Position numbers and translations under genes: made by a program. Positions 1 through 11,776 of a stretch of 64,000 nt of DNA are shown in pieces. The notes under the pieces were generated by a model. The model did not search any database and had not been told where the DNA came from. It worked only from the letters and a program-made list of their open reading frames with translations. The DNA comes from Enoplosus armatus (Eukaryota; Chordata; Actinopteri; Centrarchiformes; Enoplosidae), in assembly GCF_043641665.1 (NCBI RefSeq), contig NC_092188.1, positions 22,449,204 through 22,513,203 on the forward strand. Direction: 5' to 3'. How positions within the stretch are numbered: the first letter of the stretch is position 1; each line of letters opens with the position of its first letter.

Positions 1-526
1 GACACTGATGTGGAAGTCTATCAAAGAGGAATTATACTGTGTTGAATTTATGCACTGCTTACACAGGCTGACTGTCAATATATTATGTGCCACATCTGCA
101 GTTAAAAAGGGAGAGATGCTGTAGTATTTTCAGTATTATTCTGATAGAAATCATTACATTTCAATTATACAACACCCATGTCTGAAGTCTAACTGCTTCA
201 AACTACTAATGTTTGTGCAAACTTCCCCATTAATAATACAGTATGTTTTAACCATGTCACCCAAAAAGGGCAGCTGTCTTCTACATGTAGACACGACCAA
301 ATGTTTAAGGGGCAGTAACCTATGACCTCAGCTGATCAGTTGCTGACCAGGAATCAGTACGTGTCACTAATTTCTTGCGGTCCGGTTCAAGTTGAATATA
401 GCTGCTGTAGTGTTTTGGTTGGCATGACAACATACTTTTACAAAACGCTCAGTGTCCTAGATGGCACGTGACTGGACTCCCATCAGGACCAGGTGTGTCT
501 GTAATCATCTGTCTGTCCTCCCCCAG

Positions 527-775
527 GGTGACGGTGTTCGTGAGCGTCTGTCAGAGCAGCAGTACCGGCGGCTGGTGGATTACGTGATGCGGGCCTCCCA
601 GTTTCTTTCTCCCTCCGCCGCCTCTCTCCAGCTGCAGCCCCCGGTGACGCTTGCGGAGCCACCGCCCTCCGTCGCCAAGTCTTACCGCTACCTGGTGGAT
701 CCCGCCTTCGCCAAGGTGTTTGTCAGCAAGTTCACAATGGTAAAGAATAAGGCCTTACACATCGGATTCCACTAA
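527..775 (+). CDS. vps13b: VPS13B, last coding exon (partial gene)
   Basis: This is the 3'-terminal coding exon of a gene that begins left of the window. It opens after a pyrimidine-rich acceptor ending in CCCCCAG at 526 and reads 82 residues to a TAA. The peptide has an LSEQQYRRLVDYV segment, a proline-rich stretch and then YLVDPAFAKVFVSKFTMVKNKAL, which I recognise as the extreme C-terminus of VPS13B (COH1). VPS13B is a very large bridge-like lipid-transfer protein of the Golgi and endosomes. Identity is supported by position and strand: in human, VPS13B lies on the plus side just before RGS22, as here. The in-frame ATG at 461 lies in the intron and is not a real start. Only the tail is visible, so nothing can be said about the rest of the protein. 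Confidence 0.8.
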   Translation, partial: GDGVRERLSEQQYRRLVDYVMRASQFLSPSAASLQLQPPVTLAEPPPSVAKSYRYLVDPAFAKVFVSKFTMVKNKALHIGFH

Positions 776-1500
776 TGCACAGGAAAAAAGATCTGACATT
801 TTCTTCCAATTTAAACGAAGCCTTAAATATATAAAAATATTGGGATACGCTGTAGTGGCTCTGAAAACATAACTACCCATTTATGCAAAACCTCATTTAT
901 TAAAGGAACTCCACCTGGTCATCCGTGCCGAAGGGCGTAGAGAAATCCTAGGATCCATTTTTTTACTGATACAACTCATCACATAGCCACAGAGAAAATC
1001 AGAGGGATTAGAATCTTTAATCAGACAACGTTCAGACATTTCAACAAACACTAAAAGAAATCAGAGCTGCGTGTGCTCATTCAGTCCGTGTTGCAGATAG
1101 AAATGTACAGCAGACAACCAACAGGAGCCACTACGATCTGTTACATTTCTATCAGAACACTGCAGTGTCTCGCTCTTAGTGTTTACTTCCTCCATGTCGT
1201 GACTATGTCTCATGCCAATGTTAAGTGCAATATTACATCCATGTTGATGGACGCTAGAGAGACCAGCTGGCAACCAAAATGTTTTTATAGATGATGTAAC
1301 TTACTTGTTCGACAATAACACTGTCCTTTGTAACCTCACGTCGATGCCAACCCCTCATGATGCAACCATGTTGTTATTGTTGCCTTTTTTATATTGTTGT
1401 GCCACTGAGCTCGATGTAAGGTTTAACTCTAATGCCTTTAATGTATGTAAATGGATAATATATTAATAGAGAAACATTTTAATAAAAACATTAAAAATGT
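776..1500 (+). other. vps13b: vps13b 3' untranslated region with polyadenylation signal
   Basis: The sequence after the vps13b stop is noncoding and AT-rich. A canonical AATAAA at 1481-1486 is the best candidate for the end of the transcript, giving a 3'UTR of about 0.7 kb. Confidence 0.55.
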
Positions 1501-2506
1501 AGACGTGTTATTATATCATTGTGTACTATGTAGTTTGAAATTGGCAAATATGAACATGGTGAATATACACTTTTCCAGTGAGCCGTAGATGTTTGTCACA
1601 CCGGGTTTAAGGAGCTATTCTTACGTCACATGTAAACCCAGAACAGATATCAGTAGCAGCTCTGTTCTCGGTTTTCACTCATCATGCTCCGATAACGGCG
1701 TCGGTCACCCTCGTCTGTTTGTGTCAAAGTTGTGCTGCGTGAAGTCAGTCCTCACTGGTTTCTGGTTTCATTTCATGTTGCAGGCTCTTACACCCCCTGC
1801 AGCAAAACATGAGAGCCAGTTAATGTTTGAAAGGCAACATAAGGGCTTTGTGTGTGTGTGTGTTTACTTGTTATTTCACCCTTGGCTTACTGTTATATGT
1901 GTTGCACTGTTTACTCTCTGCTCTGGAGGAGGGACATGAGGGCTGCTGGCGGCTGTGTCTACTGCCTGCTGACTTGACGCTGCAGTCAGAGGAGGAGTCT
2001 GGAGGGAGACAGTTGAATGACACAGTGCAAAGCCTCTGAACGTATTGTTTTTACAGGGAATAAGATGGGCTATTTACGCCTTAAAGAGCGCAGATACATT
2101 CACGTTTATGCTGTGCGAACACCTCCCAACTCAACTGGACCGTATCTCCATCTGTCATACATGTAACACCCCCCCCCCAGCCCTCATGCTGAGCTCATCT
2201 CTGCCATGATCAGTGATGTTCTCCATCTGTGTCCTCTACACCGTCCCATTAAAACACAATTTGCACTATGCTTCATTTCCGTTAGTCCTCGTCCACTATG
2301 GGCCGTGACTAACTCCTGCGTTAGCATTCACGCCTCACTTGCACGTCCACGCAGCGTTGGGCTCGGACTAATTCCTGCACAGAACATTGACACTTAATGG
2401 ACAGGCTGAAGTGGCTGTTTTGGCCGGAGTTCTACACAACGAGACAGTTCTGACATATGGAGGGGGTCAGTTTGACAGTGCTTTGGCTTCGACTGCCAGG
2501 TAAATA
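1501..2506. other. Intergenic gap between the convergent vps13b and rgs22 genes
   Basis: No gene is supported in this kilobase. Human has COX6C between VPS13B and RGS22; no COX6C-like reading frame is visible here on either strand. It contains a poly-C run near 2167-2178 and possibly the rgs22 3'UTR on the minus strand, for which no clear AATAAA was seen. Confidence 0.5.
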
Positions 2507-2661
2507 TCAGAGCTTTGGAAATTCAGCTTGGATTTTACCGTGGGAACGGCTAAATGTCATTTCAGTGTTATGGTTTTCTGCATTTAGTCTGTCTAGTAGC
2601 AGCAAGTAGTCAAAAGTGCTGGATGTGGGAGTTTTACTGAGCCCTGGGAGACAAAGGAAAG

Positions 2662-2700
<39 letters not shown>

Positions 2701-5700
2701 ACCTGAGGCTGTGGAGAACGAGGCTTCCAGCTGACTCCGTCTCCTCAGCAGCACCTCCTCTCTCTTCAGAGCTGCCATGTGCTTGGAGTAGGACCACAAC
2801 ATCTGAGGGAACATTTCCAGAAATCCAGTCAAATCTAATATGATTAGAAAAACACTTCAATTAGAGGATCCCGTTTCTATGGTTGGAACTGATGAGGCCT
2901 TGTTTGGACTTCATGCTGTAATTGAGTTGATCTTAATCTCTAATTTGGTTTGGCTCCCTTCATATGATACATTTTACACAAACACATCTTCAGCTCTACG
3001 TTCATGATGTCTCACCGACTGCTTTCTTTCACTTCTTCCCTCCTGTTCTTCTTCTACCTCATCTTTGTCATCCGTCTCTTCCTCCTCTCTGAAACTGGAC
3101 TCTGGCCTCTCCTGGTCTTCCTTTGAAAAAAAGAGGTCAGACTGAATAGAGTTAGTTTTTTACCAAATACTTTTCTTCTCTCTTGCAGTAGTATTACAAG
3201 TAGTATCATTTTGATCACCTGCTCATCATCTCTCAGCATTGCTCTCCTCCTCTCGTCCTCTTCCTCCTCTCTCCTCCTCTGTCTCCGTACTCTGGCTCTG
3301 TGTTGGACTCGTTTCTCCTGCAGGAGAGGAAGGAGCTGCTCCTCTTGGACACTGCTGCGCAGCTCTTGAAACTCAGGCCAGAACTTCAGCAATTCACTGA
3401 ACACTGACATCTACATGCACAGAGAAAAAGCACAAACATGCCGTCTGCATACCAGAAGAAATACAATACAAACCAGACTCTTAGACACACACACACGCTA
3501 CCTGTGCCTCTCTGAAGATGTAAGGGCCCAGCTCATTGCGTTTCTCCAGAATGTGCTGGGCCTGTTCAGGGGGGATGTCTATCTGCAGGGCGGGGGGCAT
3601 TGAGGAGTGGATAAAACAGTTAATGATGGTGGAGATCTTCTGCTGGATGGTGGCCTCGTCACTGTGGGAATGACAGAGGTCCTGCATACAGGAAGAGAGG
3701 GGACAGAGGAGAAATTAAATGTGTGCTAGGGACTGTTAAGTTGCTCCTGAAGTGTTTGGAATATCACTGGAACTGAGAGTGCGTATTCCACGTATGAAAA
3801 GGGAATTTTTGCCTTGAGGTAAGACAGCTACGGGGTGTTAAAGACCCTGAAAACATTTTCTCAATCAGCTTCTCATTATAAGCAACAAACAGTTTTGAGG
3901 GTTTTTTTCACGAGAGATTTCTGTGTTTGTGTTTTTCTCTGGGCTCTTCTCGCTGGTTTGAAGTGAGGCTCAGTTGGAAAAAGATGATGTCCAATGACCA
4001 ATCAGGATTTGGCAAAAATTTGAATTGAAATCTAATGCCAGTTGTGTGGTTGTTGCGTAGGTTTCCAGGCCACTGTCAAACAAATCTGATCAAATCACAC
4101 CCACAGCCCTGATGAAGCAGATTAGCTGAGTTTGTGAGTGGTAGAACACATTATTAGTTCATTCGTTTCAGAAAAGTTTAACTTTGATTGTTATTCATTT
4201 AGTCTTGAATATGTAATGTTAGAGAAAAGTACTTATGATTTGAAACCTAGTTTTCAGGGGCTGGTTAAGCGTAGAAATACCTCCACAATGTGTCTTACCC
4301 TTAAGATCCCCTTCACACATGTTTAAGACATAAAAATACTATGCTTGGAAAAATAACCTGCGCTACAGTTTTTCCACAAAAACGTTAGCCTCGTTAGAAT
4401 TCTTGAAATTATATCTACTAAACTATAATTATAACTGCCAGACGCAAGATGTCTCCTACATCACTGAAAAGTCAATTTTCAAGTTTTCGATTTCCTTTCA
4501 TAGTTAATAGCTGAGGGACACAGGGAAGGTGAGAGAAAGTGGAATGGCATGCAAGATCTCAGGTACACCACGTGACCCACCAGCACACCAACCTCTAGGG
4601 TTTTTGGGGGTTTTTTTTTTTTGCTTCTTTTACCTTGTATCTCTGCACCTCCAGCCAGAAGGACACGTCATTTTCTAGGAAGTCTCCTTTCAGAGAGACA
4701 AAGAGCTGGAACTGCATACAAGTGACGGGGTCGAGCAGGATCCGTCGAAACAGCAGGATCTCTTTGGAGGAACTCATCCACAAGCCCTCGGCCTGCAGGG
4801 ACACACGACGCAGGAATGTTGGGTTTCGAAGGACACTGTAAGCTGTTAGTCAAGTTCCCTCAGGGATAAATAAAGTACATACAATCTCCTATGGTCATGT
4901 GTAAACTTTGTAATGAAACATTTGTACAGCAGTAGACGATACAGCGCAGCGTGATCCTGAACACCAGTAAGGATGATCTGTGACCTATGAGCTACAGTCT
5001 TAGCTCACAGAAAACTGAGATAATGATACTCCTTTATTCAGAGAGCCTGCTCTTTGCCAACAGTGAGATAATGATCATAAAGATGATCACAATCATGCAT
5101 GAAAACCCCTTCCTGTAATCATCCTGCTTAAAATGTGAAACGTTCATGTTTTATATCCGTGTTCTGCTTGTGGAGCAGAGATGAGAGGACGGGAACACTC
5201 CAAACACTATTAAAGGAAGGTTCGTAATGCTGATGCTTTAATCTTATTTATCCTGGATCCAATTTGGGAGAACTAACCGTGAGGCCAAAATGGTGTTTGA
5301 CAAAGCCAGTGCTTGAAGCCAAGTCATGAACTAAATCGTACATGCTTTCAGGCCAGGAAATGCCTTATTTCTCTCCATTCAAAATAGCCAGCGTCCCCGG
5401 GGGATTTCTCCTTACCTTCCTGGCTTCTCTCGTCGTTCTGCGTCGCCGGTGGACGTGCTGCGAGGGCCTGTCTGCTGCTTGGGGCTACCACACACAGAAA
5501 CACACAAGTCAGACAGCCAGAAACTGAGTGAACTAGTCAGGAGTCACTGAACACCTCTCAAACCTCTCTGCTCTGCACTCACTGGCAGTAACTAAAGCCC
5601 CCCCCCCCCTTTTACCTCTAACCTCCCAATCTCCTCTTAGAGAGATCTTTACCTCCCTGATGTCATCTCTCGTCTCCCACCCCGACCTCCTCCATCCCTC

Positions 5701-7339
5701 CTCTTCACCTCTTAACCGCCTTCTCCACCCTTCCACTAACCTCCTCCTCCGGCGTGTAACGCTAAACTACGTCTACCTCTCATTACTTAATGAGAGGATC
5801 CGTGTGACCAAACATAGTAAACTTGATAACATAATGAGGCCGAGCAGCGGAATCTGCGGTTTGTGTGTTACCGCCTGATGAGGCAACCCGAGAGAGCGAC
5901 TGCACAGTGACTGCGTTTAGCGGTTTCTCACATAGCAGGGCCACTAATGTTCGTCTGACTTCTGATCTCTGGCCACCCTCAAGGCCAGCAGGAATCAAAT
6001 GCCAGCACAGTCTGCCACTGTCAGGGTTGGCATTGGGCTGACATTTCTTCCACTAATTGAATTCTCTGATCCACTGTAATTGTGTGATAAATCTATTTCA
6101 AATCAGATCATAATATATATATATATACATAATGTATCATTTCTGCACATGTCAAATATCCTGCTAATAAATAATAAATGTGCGGTCACTAGTCTCCTGG
6201 CATCATCATGGAGGCCTGTTAGTTAACTGGTTGAGTGTTAATAATGGCACAGTATTAGGAGTAACAGAAAGATACTGGATGTTGCACATGTTGCCTTTTA
6301 AACTCTGGCTGGAGAGTCATTTGGTGAAGTGCATTAATTCGTGTGAAAAGGCTGAATACATGTCACTGTGAGTGTACGCTCACCTCTGGAAACAGCACTT
6401 TCTCGTTTGGTTGTGCACAAACAAAGTGATACTTTCACTTAAGTACTTTAGAACTATCTAAAGGAATCGTTTTCCCATTTTAGGAAATACCCTTATTCGT
6501 CTTCTTGCTGAGAGTTAGATGAGGAGATTGATACCACTCTCGAGTCTGTCCGTTAAACGTAAGGCCACAGCCAGCAGCCAATCAGGCTATCTTAGCATGA
6601 AGACCGGAAACAGGGGGCCTGGCTCTGTCCAAAGGTAACAAAATCCACCCACCAGCACCTCTAAAGCTCACTAATTAACACGTTATATATCTTGTTTGTG
6701 CAATCCGTACAAAAACCAAAGTGTAAGTGCTGTATTTCTTGGCTGCGACCAGTAACTTAAGTCAAAGTCTCTGCTGGTTTCCTGGCAAGAACTACTGCAG
6801 TCCAACATGTAAACCCCCCCTTCCCCCCCCCCCCACCGTAAAACTGCGATCTTGTAATTTTAAAACTTTTAGTATGGATTACAAAAACAAGATATAGTGA
6901 GAAATGGTGAGCTTTAGAGATGTTATCTTTGGACAGGGCAAGGCAAGCTGTTTCCCCGTTTCCAATCTTTATGCTAAGCTAAGCTAACTGGCTGCTGGCT
7001 GTGGCCTTGTATTGAGCAGAGAGACATGGGAGTGGTATCAATATTCAATATAGAAATAGTTTTGGGAAAATAAGCCTGTTTCCCAAAACTATTTCTTTTA
7101 TGTGCTTTACGTAACTTCTGTTCTGAGATGACCAATATGTCGCGTTCGTGTTGAGAATCTGACAGTTTACCTTCGGTTTGTGTTTCTGTCGCTCTGTGAA
7201 CTCGGCTGTGGACAGGAACAGAGGCAGCCATTCTTCCTCAATGTGACTCCTGACGATGTCCTGGATCTCCACAACAACTGGGTTCGAGAGACATTGTAGC
7301 CTCAGACGCTCCAGTCCACCTGCCAGACGCAATATCTAT

Positions 7340-7371
<32 letters not shown>

Positions 7372-10300
7372 ACACAGAAGTAGAACATAAGCAAGACACA
7401 GTACATGTAGATGGTTGAGTGTGTGTTCGTGTGTTTGATATGAACGTTAAAGATGACAATCTCAGAAAAGAAACCTTGAGTGAAAACTGCTCTTCTTCCT
7501 CCTGACTCCTGCTGCGCTCTCCATCAATCCCACAATCCCTCTGTTCTCTTCATCTCCCCTGTCTGCTTTCTGTCTTCATTCGTCGACCTGGCCGCGGCTC
7601 CCTATTTATAGCTCCTTGATATTTTCTCTCATCTCATTCTGCACGTGCACAGGCATGCATGCACACATGCACTCACACACGGGCTTCAGAAATGAGAACC
7701 AGTCGTGGCACTGGAGTGGGAGTCAGCGGATGAAAGGAGGCCAATCTGTGACTGGACGACTGAGTGATTGAAAGAGTGAAGGGCCAAAGCAGTAAAGCTG
7801 TCAGTCTCTCTACATTGCTCACGCAGACAAGAACCAACGCTGAGATGCAAGAGCGGCAGCCAGACCCGACCCGACAGAGTTAGAAGCAGTAGAACTGGCA
7901 TCCGCATTCAAATGCACAGTTAGAATCATTATTTTGATGGTATTTATGAGATGAGGAGGACAAATGACAGAGGTCATGCACCAGAGTTGAAGTCATGTCA
8001 ACAAGTACACTGTATCTCTCTCTCTCTTAGCCCAGTGTGCTTTAAGAACACTGAAATCAGGGCTACTTTAAGATGTCCTACAACAGTGATTCCCAACCAG
8101 GGAGTACTTCTGCAGTTGCCAGGGGTTACGTGGAAAAATTGCACTGCTAATTTGAAGAGAAATTGGAAAGAAAACACTTGAAAAATGTTGAAGACTTGAA
8201 AGGAGAGACCAATCTGTGAATGTTGATATAAAAGTGATAAATAGCTAGCTATGGATAACTTGTTGAAATGAATAGCTAAAATCACTGGATAAATGTCTGA
8301 ATTAGTATCAGAGTATCAGAGAAGTGGTTGAAATAGTTACAGTATTACACATTTGAAATAGTTAGCTAAATGTAATTTATATCTATTAACTTGTATGAAA
8401 ACATTATTGCTTAATATAATTAAAAATATTAAATAATATCATTTATAATAATAACAATAATAATATAATATGAAGGGCCGTGAGGTTGGGAACCACTGTC
8501 CTACAACATATATAACACAACGCTCTGTTCTGTGACAGTGTGATAAATACTACAAAGCAACCATGTCTCATGTGTCCCATCTACTCGTCCTAACTCTACA
8601 CAACATGCCCTCCTGCAGTAATCCTAGAATCCAGAAACCTAATCTCAGACTATAAATGTCAGGAGAGATTTCATCCTACTGTCATTGTTCCTGGAGCTGG
8701 TCTTCTTTGTCTTTCTGGATCCAAACCACACTCTTTCTCCTTCTTCTTGTTTTAATTCTAACCGAGACCTCTCCCCCGACACCCCGCTGTCAGAGCTGTC
8801 AGCATGAAGTCTCCAGGACGCCAAAGAAGGGAGATGGGGAAATTGTGTGAGAGCCGCAGCAGCCTCTGTTTATCAAATCTGGCTGTTGAGCCCCGGCTAG
8901 AGCTCACATACCATCCTGGGTTTGTCACGTCATGGGCACCATGTTTCTGCCCCTGTCTCTCTGCTGCTTTCAGTGGGTACGTTTGCCAATAAAAACTGAA
9001 CATATTTTTTGAGTGACGTACATCATTCTGCTGTTCTGTTGTGGCGGGGCCGTCAGAGCCAAAGAAGTACTTCCTGTTGAGGTATTTGCTTGCAATATGA
9101 GACCACCTGTCTTGTCTGACAGCTTTGTCCCTCTGAGCCGTCCTCCTGTACTGCTCCAGATCCAGCCAGCACGTCAGATGGATACTGAGCAGAAACACAC
9201 ATGTTCAGAGCCACCTGTTATAGACTTCAGTGCATTGTGTGCGTCCTGCAAACAATACACTTTCTGCACATTTTCACTCTGCTTTCATTTCAGTTTATGA
9301 TGCATGTTTGCAATTCAGGCACAGAGTGATGCTGTAAATCTATTGTGTATACATATTTAGGTAAAGTGGGGGATATAAGTCTAAAAAGTCTGATATAAAA
9401 ACTGTGTGGTTATACAGCTCACCTGGCGTCCTGATTCTGTAGGAAGGACATAAAGTGCCCGATCTCATGGCGGTGACGAAGTAAGGAACCTAGACGGTAA
9501 CCTTGGTAATTTGGAGACACCGTGGCCCAAGAGGGGCCCTTTGAGAAGCGAGCAGAAGGTGTAACAGGAGAGGGAAATAACATGGACCTGCACTGCTCCA
9601 CCTGTAGAGGACAGAGAGAGAGAGGGAGCGAGAAAGAGGAAAAACAAGGTGCGATATAAAACTCCTAACAGGGATTTTTCCACATCACATCATTGGACGT
9701 ACTAAAGTCACCGTAAAGTCACATGGATCATTTCTTCTACATGACAGCAGAATGACAGCATTGTAAATGGCATGTTCATGCCAAGTAATATAGTCTTGGA
9801 ACAGTAGATAACCAACATTGTAACTAAGCAATACATAAATAATGGAAAGAGGCCGTTTCCACATAGATGTTTTATGCTCACAGGTGTGTGTTCTTCGGCT
9901 GTTAACTGAGCACCAGCATTTTATAAATCTGCAGAGCTCGTGGATGCTGGCTGACCTGTTTCAGTCGGCGCTCTGAGTCCTCGTACAGACTCTGGAGTTC
10001 CCTGTACTCCGGATTGTCAACGCAGCGCACCTCCTCCTGCACACACACCTGGACACACATACACATGACAATTAGTTGATTAATCCATTAGTCAGTCGAA
10101 ACAAAATGAACCTGCAGCTATTATGATAATCGATTCATCGTTCAAGTTATTTTTCAAGCAGAAATGCCAGACATTTGATGATCCCAGGTTCTCAAATGTA
10201 AGAATTTGCTGCTTTTCTTGGTCGTGCATTATATTCAGGTGAATATTTGGCATTTTTGATACTTTTGGTCGGACAAAACAAGTCATTTAATGGCATCACA

Positions 10301-11745
10301 GTGTACAGCGGTTCCCAACCTGGGGGTGCTGACCCCCATCAGGGGTCGCCAAAGCTCCATGGGGGGGGTTGTGAAGTCCTCTTGATTGTAAGAATTTTTA
10401 TATATAAATATATAAAATATAATAAATGAAATAATGAATGAATTTAATTCATTTCTGTGGAGAAGACAACTAAATTTAAGGGTGATTTTAGGATTTTATA
10501 TCTTTATTTATTTATTATAAAGCCAGGCTGCGTGGACTATTAAAATGTATGTATGATAGTGGAATTAAAAGAAAATCATAATACGGTCATAGCCTTGTGT
10601 TCCTAAAAATATAAGGAAAAATCATTTGATGCATTGAAATATCAAGAGGAAATAGTCTGTTCAGAACTTCCTGCAGGTGTTAAGTTCACTATTTAGCTTC
10701 ATTGTGCAGTTAATTGTTCTGTGCTGTTATTGTTTTTTGAAATATGAAATATACATAAAGATATTTCAAAAGAAGTAGGCTACTTTTTCCGTTTTTTTGT
10801 AATTGTATGTGGGTGGGGGTCGTCAGTGTACATACAGTGGTAAAATAGGGGTCCCTTAAGAATAGGTTGGGAACCACTGCTCTTATGAAACCTTAGACTC
10901 AAACTAATAACTAATCAAGCTGATATTTACAATATTCATACACACACCACCATAAATATTTTTAGACATTTAACTGCGCAGTGTGGATTTTTGTAGATGG
11001 GGTCAGGTGTCTGTGGCACATCACTTCAGAAGACAAGATTAAACTGTGGTTACCTTCTGGAAGGAATCTTCGTCCCTGCTGACCAGCAGTGTCCACGGCT
11101 CCAGCAGGACGTTCAGTGTGTGTTCCTCAATCTGGTCAAACAACTCCTCAGAAGGAGACATCAGTCGGTCGTACAGTCGGTCGTACACCCCCCTCCTGAT
11201 CTCCTCATCGACACCAACGCTCCTCCTGGCAGAGCTGGACAGATAGGTGAAGTAAAGGAGCTGAGAGGAGAAGAGGAAAGAAGAGAAGGTCATAAAAACG
11301 TCATCACTTCAGAAACATTTCTCCTCGCAACCGCCATCACTTCCATCATCACCAATATCCAGCGCTCTCATACACAATATTCACTATCTCTCATCACTGC
11401 TGCCATCACACCACATAAATGTCACTCATTTAACCCCCTTGGCCACGGCACTATGGAAAGATCATCTAAATGTCATTCCTCCGGTGAACTAAAGGTTAAC
11501 TGACGGAAAACAGATTTCACTGTGAGGTATCCTGGACTGAACCGCTCAGCTTTCCTCCCTGGTCCAGCTGCAGCCAGACGGGGTGGTTCAGGGTGACTGG
11601 ACTGGCGCAGAGCTGGGGGGGGGGTCTGACTCACTTGTTTTTATGGGCGTTTAAATCTCTCCACTTAGTGAGGGGTAAAGAGGGCAGAGAGAGGCAGAGA
11701 GGAGAGCGGGAGTGGCAGTCCAAGACAGCACGCAAACAAGAGCAG

Positions 11746-11776
<31 letters not shown>

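Noticed and set aside
461..526. ATG-started extension of the vps13b frame
   Set aside because: It precedes a strong CCCCCAG acceptor and shows no VPS13B-like sequence; it is intron.
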